Positions 1 to 6,177 of a DNA stretch of 6,187 nucleotides are shown here, one piece after another. The stretch is from NCBI GenBank assembly GCA_964343195.1, contig CAYFIR010000214.1, forward strand, positions 1-6,187, read 5' to 3'. Source of the DNA: CAYVAP01 sp964343195 (lineage in GTDB: Bacteria > Bacteroidota > Bacteroidia > J057). Made by a program: the position numbers and the translations under genes. Each line of letters opens with the position of its first letter. The first letter of the stretch is position 1. The notes below the pieces were generated by a model. It saw nothing but the letters and a program-made list of their open reading frames with translations. It did not search any database and was not told where the DNA came from.

Positions 1-68
1 TCCCTTCATTTCCCCATACCCTTCATACCTTATTTCTATTGTCCAGGTGCTTAAGTCGAATACCTATT

Positions 69-105
69 AAAAAGAGGTGCCCTGTGGACCAGGACACCTC
101 TTTTT
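69..105. terminator. Bidirectional Rho-independent terminator hairpin
   Basis: An 11-base-pair stem pairs 69-79 (AAAAAGAGGTG) with 95-105 (CACCTCTTTTT). After one C/A mismatch it continues as CCTG (81-84) with CAGG (90-93), around the loop TGGAC. The A-run on the left and T-run on the right let it work on both strands. On the plus strand it would end a gene lying left of the window. On the minus strand it would end transcripts leaving the FMN-protein gene, whose stop codon is about 110 bases away. Both uses are inferred from orientation. Confidence 0.85.
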
Positions 106-214
106 ATTTTGCCCGAAGAAATCGGTGCAGGTAGGCGGTGAGCGAAAGGGCGGGCCTGGAGCATGTTACCCCAGCACTGATCCCTGGCAGTTCTGGATTT
201 CGATAAAGTCCAGC
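106..214. other. Spacer with no recognisable gene
   Basis: This stretch lies between the terminator on the left and the minus-strand FMN-protein gene, and forms the 3' side of that gene. I see no convincing reading frame or RNA gene. A short hairpin is possible just past the stop codon (CTGGATTT at 193-200 against AAAGTCCAG at 205-213, with a bulged G). It has no T-run on the minus-strand side, so I do not call it a terminator. Confidence 0.5.
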
Positions 215-685
215 TTAGATATCCAGCTTGATCTCCCCTGCTTCAAACCGACCGTATTTCTTTTCGATATGGATGCGATAGATCACCTTGGGACTTGACT
301 CTTTGGCACGGGCCATATCACGGATCTGCTCAACGTGCTGCTTGCCTTCTTCATTGATGAGAGGCTCCAGCCTGGTAATAAGGGACTGAAGGGCTTTAAC
401 GGAGTCGAGACCCTTAATTTCTTCAAAATTTCCTTCGAGTACGACAGATTTCCAGTGGGACAGGTCTCGAACTTCCGAAACCTCTACGCAAACCTGCGGA
501 TTCTGGCGCATGATTTCTACCTTGTGCCCCTCTGCTGTGTACCCAAGGATGCAGTTTTTTTCGGAGTCATAGAAGTAGGTAATGGGCACGACATATGGCT
601 TGTTATCAAGACAGCAGGCCAGGTGTCCAATATAATTGCGGCTCAGCACCTTTTCTATTTCGTCTGTTTGTAATGGAAAGGACAT
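215..685 (-). CDS. Pyridoxamine 5'-phosphate oxidase-like FMN-binding protein
   Basis: This 156-residue protein has the length and layout of small split-barrel flavin-binding proteins (pyridoxamine 5'-phosphate oxidase-like superfamily, Pyridox_ox_2/nitroreductase-like branch). The features I used are the N-terminal helix and IGHLAC strand (residues 19-24), the KPYVVPITYFYD segment (29-40), the GYTAEGHKVEIMRQNPQVCVEV block (48-69), where family members contact the FMN phosphate and ring, and WKSVVLEGNFEEI (78-90). Members bind FMN, sometimes F420 or heme, usually as cytoplasmic homodimers. The substrate is generally unknown, and a true vitamin B6 oxidase (PdxH) is longer and differs in sequence. 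No signal peptide or membrane segment is visible. The start is the ATG at 685-683; the upstream DNA is AT-rich without a Shine-Dalgarno site, as is common in Bacteroidota. The gene stands alone and diverges from the surface-protein gene. The family call is firm; the reaction is not known. Confidence 0.9.
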   Translation of the reverse strand: MSFPLQTDEIEKVLSRNYIGHLACCLDNKPYVVPITYFYDSEKNCILGYTAEGHKVEIMRQNPQVCVEVSEVRDLSHWKSVVLEGNFEEIKGLDSVKALQSLITRLEPLINEEGKQHVEQIRDMARAKESSPKVIYRIHIEKKYGRFEAGEIKLDI

Positions 686-827
686 ATCAAAGGTTGGTTT
701 AGTATCTGTTTATAGGGATAAAGATAGTCTAATCCTGTTAAAATGATGAGGGGAAAGTAAAACTGGCTACATATACAGTAAGGAAAAAACTGTGGTCTTG
801 GCATCACTTATTGGACTGAAATTGATC
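686..827. promoter_or_regulatory. Divergent intergenic region, promoters for both flanking genes expected
   Basis: The two flanking genes point away from each other, so both promoters should lie in these 142 bases. On the minus strand, TATCTTTA (726-719) matches seven of eight positions of the Bacteroidota -7 consensus TAnnTTTG and would leave a leader of roughly 25-30 bases. I found no matching -33 TTTG at the usual spacing, so this is weak. No convincing -7/-33 pair is visible for the plus-strand gene. An AAGGA-like stretch (780-784) sits eight bases before a GTG at 792, an alternative upstream start discussed under the surface protein. Confidence 0.35.
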
Positions 828-3164
828 ATGAACATCTTTACCCGTTTTCTTCTGACGAGTTTGGTTTGGGGACTAGGATTGGGATTTGCCTTTGGAGGCA
901 CGCCTGATGAAAATCCTGAGGAGCCATTTAAAATCACCTGTATGACGCTTTCTCAGCCTCTGATACGGGCTGATACCTGTGGCCAGGGGGTTGGCAGCAT
1001 TGTCCTGAATCATGATGGGACCCCACCTTTTACCTATGTATGGGGACATGACGCAGGTCTTTCAGACTCCATAGCCACCGGGCTTACAAGTGGTCCCTAT
1101 CAGGTAACTGTTACCGACGTTAACGGGTGTACCGATTCCAAAACTTATATCGTAGGGCAGGTAAATCCCTTAACTGCCACCATGGTAACCCTTCCGGATA
1201 CCTGTGATGCCGGGAAAGGATCCGCTTCTATTGATGTAACCCAAATCAATGGCGGACAAGCCCCCTACACATTCCTTTGGGATGCCAATGCCGGCAATGC
1301 GACTACTCCGGGCGTAACCGGACTTGCTGCTGGAAATTACGAAGTGGTGGTCACGGATGGTCGCGGATGTGCCCGCACTGTGAGCGGTACCGTAGATGGG
1401 GGCGGATCAGACTTTGACGTGGACGTCATCCGACAGGCAGTTTTATGTTTTGGAGAGAATACTGGAGCTGCTACAGCCATTCCATCAGGGGGTAATCCCG
1501 AGCAATATGCTTACGAATGGACCATGCTGGGTGATACCACAGTTTTGGGGAGAGACTCTATCCTCAACGGAATTCCAGCCGGGAATTATCGACTAAGGGT
1601 ATATGATGAAGTTGGAGGACGTACTGGATCATGTTCTTATAATGGCGTAGTAGTCATTTCTCAACCTGATACGTTTGATGTAAGTGTAGATATCGAGCAG
1701 ACGCTAGGGTGTAATTCCGGCGATGGCCTTGGAGTTGCCAACCCGCGTGGAGGTGTCCAACCCTACTCGTTTGAGTGGACACGAACCGGAGATCCTACGG
1801 TGATTTCCACCAACGATTCCTTGATTGGAGTCTCTGCCGATATATTCAATCTGACTGTGACAGATGACAACGGCTGTATTGCTACCTCGGATTTTGCCAT
1901 TACCAGTGTTCCCGGTCCCATTTTTTCACTGGAAGTCCTTCAGGAGGACGACTGTGGTAAGGGCGAAGGCATCGCTCGGGTTGTAATTGAGCGGGGTACC
2001 CCTCCCTATCAGATCCTTTGGTGGACCAACCCCATCCAGCCAACTGATACCGCACGATTTGCCTATAACCTCCGAATGAGCCAGCCTGGAAACCCCTATA
2101 CGGTCACCGTTATTGGGGCTGACTCCTGCCTTCAGCAGATAGATTTTGCCATGCCTGGAAATGACTCCCTGAGCATCGCGGTGGTGAACCAGGAAGATGA
2201 CTACTGTAACCTACGGATTGGACAGGCAACTGTCGATGTGCAGGGCGGGACTCTGCCATATCAGTTTGACTGGTCAACTACCCCTCCGGTAAATGCCTCT
2301 ACAATCACCGGTCTTCCTGCTGGAACCTATGAAGTACGGGTTATCGACTCTCTCAATTGCGATATTTCTACTGAGATTACCCTGGTCAATGAACTGGGAT
2401 TCGATCTGGAGGTTGAGGTCACCGACGAATCCTGCCAGGGACAGGCGGACGGAGAAGCAAGAGCGGTGGTAACTGGGGGAAGACCTCCTTTTACCTATCT
2501 GTGGGATAGCAATCCCGTACAGCGTACCCCCGTAGCAAGTGACCTTTCCGGTGGAGTGTACACCGTACAGGTCCAGGATGCAGATGGATGTCAGCGACAG
2601 GCTTTCAATGAAGTAGAGGCTGTCAACACGGTCGAAGCCGATTTTGCCTTCAACCCCGACATCAATACTCCCATGATCCTGAGTGAAGCCATCTTTGAGT
2701 TCACCAACCTCACCGTCGGAGCAGATAGCTATCTGTGGACCTTTGGCGATGGAGATAGTTCTCGTGCCATTAACCCCATACATACCTATGCGGATAGTGG
2801 GAGCTTTTTCGTCAAGCTCAAGGCATTTAACAACAGCGAAGGATGTGTTGACTCTGTGACCTATGGCCCCTTTGTGGTAACATCTGATGGGCAGGTATGG
2901 GTACCCAATGCATTCTCTCCCAATGGAGATGATATCAATGACCGTTTTGTTGTACAGGGAAATCAGGTAGATCAGTTTGAGCTAAGGATCTTCTCGCGAT
3001 GGGGACAGACGGTATTCACGTCCAATTCTCCAGATGAAGCCTGGGATGGAACGCTTCCCAATGGACAGGAAGCTCCTACGGGCAACTACGCCTACTTCCT
3101 CCGGACTGTGGTGGAAGGAGAGCAACCATTGGAGTATAGTGGATTCGTATTTCTGGTGAGATAA
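828..3164 (+). CDS. Secreted SprB-repeat/PKD surface protein with type IX secretion C-terminal domain
   Basis: A 778-residue exported, probably cell-surface protein. From the ATG at 828 it begins with a short signal peptide (MNIFTRFLLTSLVWGLGLGF, then AFGG), with a likely cleavage near residue 24. Residues about 40-597 form seven tandem SprB-like repeats of roughly 75 residues. Each has a central GG/G-x-PPY/PF-x-x-x-W strand, a GL-x-AG-x-Y-x-V-x-V-x-D strand and an NGC-like end. A PKD domain follows (about 600-685, signature WTFGDG at 637-642). The end (about 690-778, starting VWVPNAFSPNGDDIND) is the gliding-motility-associated C-terminal domain (CHU_C type, type B sorting signal), which in the family directs export by the type IX system and attachment to the surface. 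SprB itself is a several-thousand-residue gliding adhesin; this protein is far shorter, so gliding is not implied and adhesion or structure is more likely. An in-frame GTG at 792 would add 12 residues (MVLASLIGLKLI) ahead of a cleaner signal peptide, so ATG 828 is preferred, although GTG 792 has the better ribosome-site-like sequence. No PorP/SprF-like partner gene lies beside it. Confidence 0.92.
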   Translation: MNIFTRFLLTSLVWGLGLGFAFGGTPDENPEEPFKITCMTLSQPLIRADTCGQGVGSIVLNHDGTPPFTYVWGHDAGLSDSIATGLTSGPYQVTVTDVNGCTDSKTYIVGQVNPLTATMVTLPDTCDAGKGSASIDVTQINGGQAPYTFLWDANAGNATTPGVTGLAAGNYEVVVTDGRGCARTVSGTVDGGGSDFDVDVIRQAVLCFGENTGAATAIPSGGNPEQYAYEWTMLGDTTVLGRDSILNGIPAGNYRLRVYDEVGGRTGSCSYNGVVVISQPDTFDVSVDIEQTLGCNSGDGLGVANPRGGVQPYSFEWTRTGDPTVISTNDSLIGVSADIFNLTVTDDNGCIATSDFAITSVPGPIFSLEVLQEDDCGKGEGIARVVIERGTPPYQILWWTNPIQPTDTARFAYNLRMSQPGNPYTVTVIGADSCLQQIDFAMPGNDSLSIAVVNQEDDYCNLRIGQATVDVQGGTLPYQFDWSTTPPVNASTITGLPAGTYEVRVIDSLNCDISTEITLVNELGFDLEVEVTDESCQGQADGEARAVVTGGRPPFTYLWDSNPVQRTPVASDLSGGVYTVQVQDADGCQRQAFNEVEAVNTVEADFAFNPDINTPMILSEAIFEFTNLTVGADSYLWTFGDGDSSRAINPIHTYADSGSFFVKLKAFNNSEGCVDSVTYGPFVVTSDGQVWVPNAFSPNGDDINDRFVVQGNQVDQFELRIFSRWGQTVFTSNSPDEAWDGTLPNGQEAPTGNYAYFLRTVVEGEQPLEYSGFVFLVR
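978..2591 (+). repeat. Seven SprB-like protein repeats, each with a cysteine pair
   Basis: The repeats are visible at protein level only; the DNA has diverged. Counting from the ATG at 828, each repeat has one cysteine near its beginning and one near its end: 51/101, 126/181, 207/269, 295/350, 376/434, 460/511 and 536/588. The separation within a pair is 50-62 residues. Repeats 3, 4 and 5 are longer because of insertions before the last strand. The regular pairing suggests one disulfide closing each immunoglobulin-like module after export to the oxidising side. The bond itself is inferred. Confidence 0.85.
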
Positions 3165-3174
3165 ATTCAGCACT

Positions 3175-3228
3175 CCCTGAAAAAATTCTCCCGCTGCGAA
3201 GAGTATCGGGAGAATTTTTTTTCAGGGC
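3175..3228. terminator. Strong bidirectional Rho-independent terminator
   Basis: The left arm 3175-3194 (CCCTGAAAAAAATTCTCCCG) pairs with 3208-3228, which is its exact reverse complement apart from one extra T (eight Ts against seven As). The loop is 13 bases (3195-3207). The outer CCCTG/CAGGG closes beyond the A/T tracts, making a 20-base-pair stem with a single bulge. It starts ten bases after the stop codon of the surface-protein gene and should isolate that gene from the GH31 gene. Confidence 0.92.
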
Positions 3229-3484
3229 CCTGATGTACCTCCGAAATGCATTACGTAATCGTTTTCGCCATTTTTTGGTGAAAGATGTCTCCGGTTTTCT
3301 TGACTCCAAAGCTATAAATAGCGTTTTTGTATAGGTAGTTAGTACTGTTTGAAGCAAATTTTGAGGAAAAGCAGAGGTACAGATAGCCCCCGGTTACTGT
3401 GCCTCTTTTTTACTTTGAGAACAAAAACGGCCAAGAACTTGCGCTGCTACCTAACGGTATTTGAAGATTCTCGATATTTATTCC
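3229..3484 (+). promoter_or_regulatory. Structured leader or intergenic region before the GH31 gene
   Basis: These 256 bases lie between a strong terminator and the GH31 start codon, and I see no protein gene in them. They hold a 10-base perfect palindrome, ATTACGTAAT (3250-3259). A small hairpin pairs TTTCGCCA (3263-3270) with TGGTGAAA (3276-3283), with one G-U pair. A long terminator-like hairpin lies at 3373-3411. The GH31 promoter must lie somewhere here. TTACTTTG (3410-3417) matches seven of eight positions of the Bacteroidota -7 element TAnnTTTG just after the hairpin, but has no clear -33 partner. Whether transcription starts before the hairpin (attenuated leader or small RNA) or after it cannot be told from sequence alone. 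Confidence 0.5.
3373..3411 (+). terminator. Terminator-like hairpin 74 bases upstream of the GH31 start (attenuator or small-RNA end)
   Basis: AGAGGTACAG (3373-3382) pairs fully with CTGTGCCTCT (3397-3406), allowing one G-U pair. After a single bulged A (3383) the stem continues as TAGCC (3384-3388) with GGTTA (3392-3396), one G-U pair, around a CCC loop. That is 15 base pairs, followed immediately by TTTTT (3407-3411). It has all the parts of an intrinsic terminator on the plus strand, yet no protein gene ends here. It therefore either ends a short non-coding transcript from 3229-3372 or acts as a leader attenuator for the GH31 gene. Confidence 0.7.
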
Positions 3485-5923
3485 ATGAATTCGACCGCCA
3501 TTCAAACTCACGAAAAATTCCCGGGTACACTTACAGGTTGGGAACTTGACCAGAACCTGCTGGTGTGCCATACAGATAATCATGTGCTGCTGCACGTGCA
3601 CGTTCTGACTGATGACATTCTACGGCTCCGTTTTGGTCCGATAGGGTATATGCCAAAGGATTTTTCCTATGCGATTGATCCCGACTTCAAGCCTTCCTGG
3701 AGCTCGCTTGAGGTTCGGGAGGAGGAAGAGTTTTTGATCGTGGAAACGGCCACGGTGGTGCTAAAGCTATCTCGTCTGGGACTCAGGGCCAGTTTTTACC
3801 AGCGGGGAGGTCAACTCCTGCTGGAAGATGAAAAAGGCTTTCACTGGGAAAAAGGCGAGCACGGAGGGCAAATTGTCATGATGAGCAAAAAAGCTCATCC
3901 CACCGAGCACTATTTTGGACTAGGAGACAAAAGTTGCCACTTAAACCTTCGCGGAAATCGCCTGAAAAACTGGGCGCTCGATTGCTTTGGCTACCACAGC
4001 AACAGCGACCCCCTGTATCGCTCCATTCCTTTCTACTACGGATTGAGAGAAGGAGAAGCATATGGAGTGTTTTTTGACAACAGCTTCCAGACCTACTTTG
4101 ACTTTGCCCATGAGCGGGAAGAAGCCACCAGTTTTTGGGCACATGGAGGGGAGATGAATTATTACTTCATCAATGGTCCCGAACTGATGGACGTGGCCAG
4201 GAACTACGCACTGCTTACGGGGCGCCCTGAGTTGCCGCCCAAGTGGGCACTGGGTTTTCACCAGTGTAAGTGGAGCTACTACCCCGAAACACGGGTTCGG
4301 GAACTGGCTCATGAATTTCGGAGTCGAGAGATTCCCTGCGATGCCATTTATCTCGACATCGACTATATGGATGGGTATCGGTGCTTCACCTGGAACAACG
4401 ACTACTTCCCCAATCCCCGCAAGATGATCGATGACCTTCGCAAGCAGGGATTTCGTACGGTAGTGATCATTGACCCGGGCATCAAGATAGACCTGGATTA
4501 CTGGGTCTTCCAGGAAGGCCTGGAACGAGATGCCTATCTCAAGCGTCTGGATGGCCCCTATGCCCAGGGGAAAGTCTGGCCAGGGGAGTGCTACTTCCCG
4601 GATTATACCAATCCCCAAGTCCGGGAGTGGTGGGGGAGCCTGTTCCGCGATCTCGTCCGCAAGGATGGAGTAAACGGTGTCTGGAACGACATGAACGAGC
4701 CTGCGGTCTTCGAAGTGGAGACCAAGACCCTGCCCATGGATGTGATGTTTGATTATGAGGGGAATCCCGGCAGCCACCGAAAGGCCCACAACATCTACGG
4801 CATGCAGATGGCCAGGGCTTCTTTTGAAGGAGTTAAGAATTTTGCTTACCCCAACCGTCCCTTCCTGATCACCCGAGCCAGTTATTCAGGTGGGCAGCGC
4901 TACGCCTCCCTGTGGACGGGTGACAATGTCGCCAACTGGGAACACCTGTGGCTGGCCAACATTCAGGCCCAGCGTCTGGCGGTCTCTGGCTTTAGCTTCA
5001 TCGGATCTGATATTGGAGGATTCAATGACATGCCAGATGGTGAGCTATTCACCCGCTGGATACAGCTGGGTATATTTCATCCCCTCTGTCGGGTGCACAG
5101 CATCGGATACAATGACGCAGGGGATGCTGCCGTAGATGATGAAGCCGTGGCCGCCAATGCGGCTCGGGGAGACCGTGATCAGGAGCCCTGGTCATTCGGA
5201 GAACCCTATACGACGATAGTCCGCAAAGCCATTGAGCTCCGATACCGCTTCATGCCCGTGATGTACACTGCCTTCAGGCAGCACGTACAACACGGAATCC
5301 CGGTATTGAGACCGCTCAGTTTTCAGGATCAACGCGATCCTGAGACCCTGCACCGCATGGAAGAGTTTTGCCTGGGAGATCACCTGTTGGTAGCCCCTGT
5401 CATTCAGCAGGGGGCCGAAGAACGGGGGTTATACCTGCCAAAGGGAACCTGGTACACCTTCCCTGAAGGGGAAGCCATTGAGGGAGGGCAGGAATATATG
5501 TCCATCGTCGATTTGGCGACCATCCCCATGTATGTACGAGGCGGGGCCGTACTACCGATTGGCCCGGTCATGCAGTACACCGATGAGCGTGTGCTGGACC
5601 AACTGGAGCTGCATGTGTATTTTGCGGATGGAGAAACGCACAGCGAGTGGTACCACGATGACGGGGACGGGTATGGCTATGAAGAGGGAGATTACCACCT
5701 CAGCCGATTCACTACCCTGGGAGAGGCTCATCAATTGACTATGACCCAGGCCATTGAAGGAGACCATGAGCTGGCATTCACTCATTACAAGGTTGTGGTT
5801 CATGGCCTGGACTTCAAGGGACGCCGCTGCCAGGTCGATGGCAAGCCGGTGAGCTTCCTGAGACGTCAGTCAACGATAGAAGTACGTGTGCCAGTTGAGT
5901 TTGAAGAACTGGTGATTGGGTAA
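3485..5923 (+). CDS. Glycoside hydrolase family 31 protein, alpha-glucosidase-like
   Basis: An 812-residue GH31 enzyme, full length for the family. Residues about 10-240 form the N-terminal beta-sandwich (with YFGLGDK and the PFYYGLREGEAYGVFFDN block). The catalytic barrel starts near RPELPPKWALGFHQCKWSYY (about 246) and runs to about 610. Beta domains follow, including an RGGAVLPIGP strand and a DUF5110-like YFADGETHSEWYHDDGDGYGYEEG segment. The nucleophile is D402 in WNDMNEP and the expected acid/base is D480 in WTGDN. D291 and D293 (DIDYM), D509 (GSDIGGF) and H538 (RVH) belong to the sugar-pocket motifs. WNDMNEP favours alpha-glucosidase over alpha-xylosidase, which typically has a KTDFGE-type motif. 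The reaction is retaining release of terminal alpha-glucose from maltose-like, starch, glycogen or isomaltose-type substrates; the exact linkage cannot be read here. There is no signal peptide or lipobox, so the enzyme is probably cytoplasmic. I chose ATG 3485; a TTG at 3461 would add eight residues (MKILDIYS). No transporter, SusC/SusD pair or regulator is adjacent, so it appears monocistronic. Confidence 0.95.
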   Translation: MNSTAIQTHEKFPGTLTGWELDQNLLVCHTDNHVLLHVHVLTDDILRLRFGPIGYMPKDFSYAIDPDFKPSWSSLEVREEEEFLIVETATVVLKLSRLGLRASFYQRGGQLLLEDEKGFHWEKGEHGGQIVMMSKKAHPTEHYFGLGDKSCHLNLRGNRLKNWALDCFGYHSNSDPLYRSIPFYYGLREGEAYGVFFDNSFQTYFDFAHEREEATSFWAHGGEMNYYFINGPELMDVARNYALLTGRPELPPKWALGFHQCKWSYYPETRVRELAHEFRSREIPCDAIYLDIDYMDGYRCFTWNNDYFPNPRKMIDDLRKQGFRTVVIIDPGIKIDLDYWVFQEGLERDAYLKRLDGPYAQGKVWPGECYFPDYTNPQVREWWGSLFRDLVRKDGVNGVWNDMNEPAVFEVETKTLPMDVMFDYEGNPGSHRKAHNIYGMQMARASFEGVKNFAYPNRPFLITRASYSGGQRYASLWTGDNVANWEHLWLANIQAQRLAVSGFSFIGSDIGGFNDMPDGELFTRWIQLGIFHPLCRVHSIGYNDAGDAAVDDEAVAANAARGDRDQEPWSFGEPYTTIVRKAIELRYRFMPVMYTAFRQHVQHGIPVLRPLSFQDQRDPETLHRMEEFCLGDHLLVAPVIQQGAEERGLYLPKGTWYTFPEGEAIEGGQEYMSIVDLATIPMYVRGGAVLPIGPVMQYTDERVLDQLELHVYFADGETHSEWYHDDGDGYGYEEGDYHLSRFTTLGEAHQLTMTQAIEGDHELAFTHYKVVVHGLDFKGRRCQVDGKPVSFLRRQSTIEVRVPVEFEELVIG

Positions 5924-5946
5924 CCGATCGGGTCAACCTGACAAAA

Positions 5947-5977
5947 TAGCCCGGCCAGAATCTCTCTGGCTGGGCTA
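5947..5977. terminator. Rho-independent terminator-like hairpin after the GH31 gene
   Basis: TAGCCCGGCCAGA (5947-5959) pairs with TCTGGCTGGGCTA (5965-5977) over 13 base pairs, with one G-U pair and a five-base loop. It begins 24 bases past the GH31 stop codon. The plus-strand flank (TCATGTGAAAATATT) has no T-run, while the minus-strand flank reads TTTTGTC. It should therefore work best for a transcript arriving from the right edge, and may also end GH31 messages. Confidence 0.75.
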
Positions 5978-6018
5978 TCATGTGAAAATATTACGCTTTT
6001 CTTAAAACCGGAGGCCTA

Positions 6019-6177
6019 TCAGCCTTCCTCTTTTTCTTCATATTCAGATACCCGAATCAGGCGCTCGTCGTATTTGCCTTCCTCAATCTCATCACTCGCT
6101 TCTGTCTCCGCCAGTTTGGCTTCAGCATATTCCTGATTAACGTGAGTTTCGGGTATTACCGACTGTTTATCAAAGGT
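6019..6177 (-). pseudogene. Short acidic reading frame without a start codon (gene tail, frameshifted gene or chance)
   Basis: Read on the minus strand, 52 codons run from just after an in-frame TAA (6180-6178) to a TGA at 6021-6019. They give a very acidic, charged peptide beginning TFDKQSVIPETH and ending SEYEEKEEG. There is no ATG, GTG or TTG in frame. A neighbouring minus frame is open from the window edge to a TAA at 6158-6156, so a one-base frameshift in the overlap (6177-6159) could join a longer upstream gene to this tail. The following hairpin (5977-5947) with minus-strand Ts fits the end of a minus-strand gene. The exact antisense frame is also open from 5986 to the window end and would give a hydrophobic peptide, but that is what antisense of Glu/Lys-rich codons produces. 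I do not recognise the peptide, and its status is uncertain. Confidence 0.35.

Noticed and set aside
2..70. A plus-strand frame open from the window edge, ending in TAA at 68-70 next to the terminator
   Set aside because: Its position just before a terminator is suggestive of a gene end, but 22 open codons of low-complexity sequence are easily expected by chance and the peptide is not recognisable.
193..213. A hairpin just past the FMN-protein stop codon
   Set aside because: It has eight base pairs with a bulge but no T-run on the minus strand. The hairpin at 69-105 is the better terminator.
335..673. A 112-codon plus-strand frame opposite the FMN-binding protein
   Set aside because: The minus strand encodes a clear family member over the same bases; the plus frame has no recognisable domain.
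686..695. ATCAAAGGTT occurs here, just before the FMN-protein start, and again at 6169-6178 before the acidic minus-strand frame, in the same orientation
   Set aside because: Shared 10-base words are expected many times by chance within 6 kb, and the second site has no start codon after it.
2274..2783. A 169-codon minus-strand frame opposite the surface-protein repeats
   Set aside because: It is antisense to SprB-like repeats and the PKD domain, and has no recognisable features of its own.
3076..3357. A 93-codon minus-strand frame with a basic N-terminal half, starting in the spacer
   Set aside because: It reads straight through the 3175-3228 terminator and into the antisense of the conserved sorting domain, and matches no family I recognise.
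3941..4789. A 282-codon minus-strand open frame opposite the GH31 gene
   Set aside because: It lies wholly antisense to a well-supported GH31 gene with catalytic motifs, shows no domain, and has the repetitive hydrophobic look of an antisense shadow.
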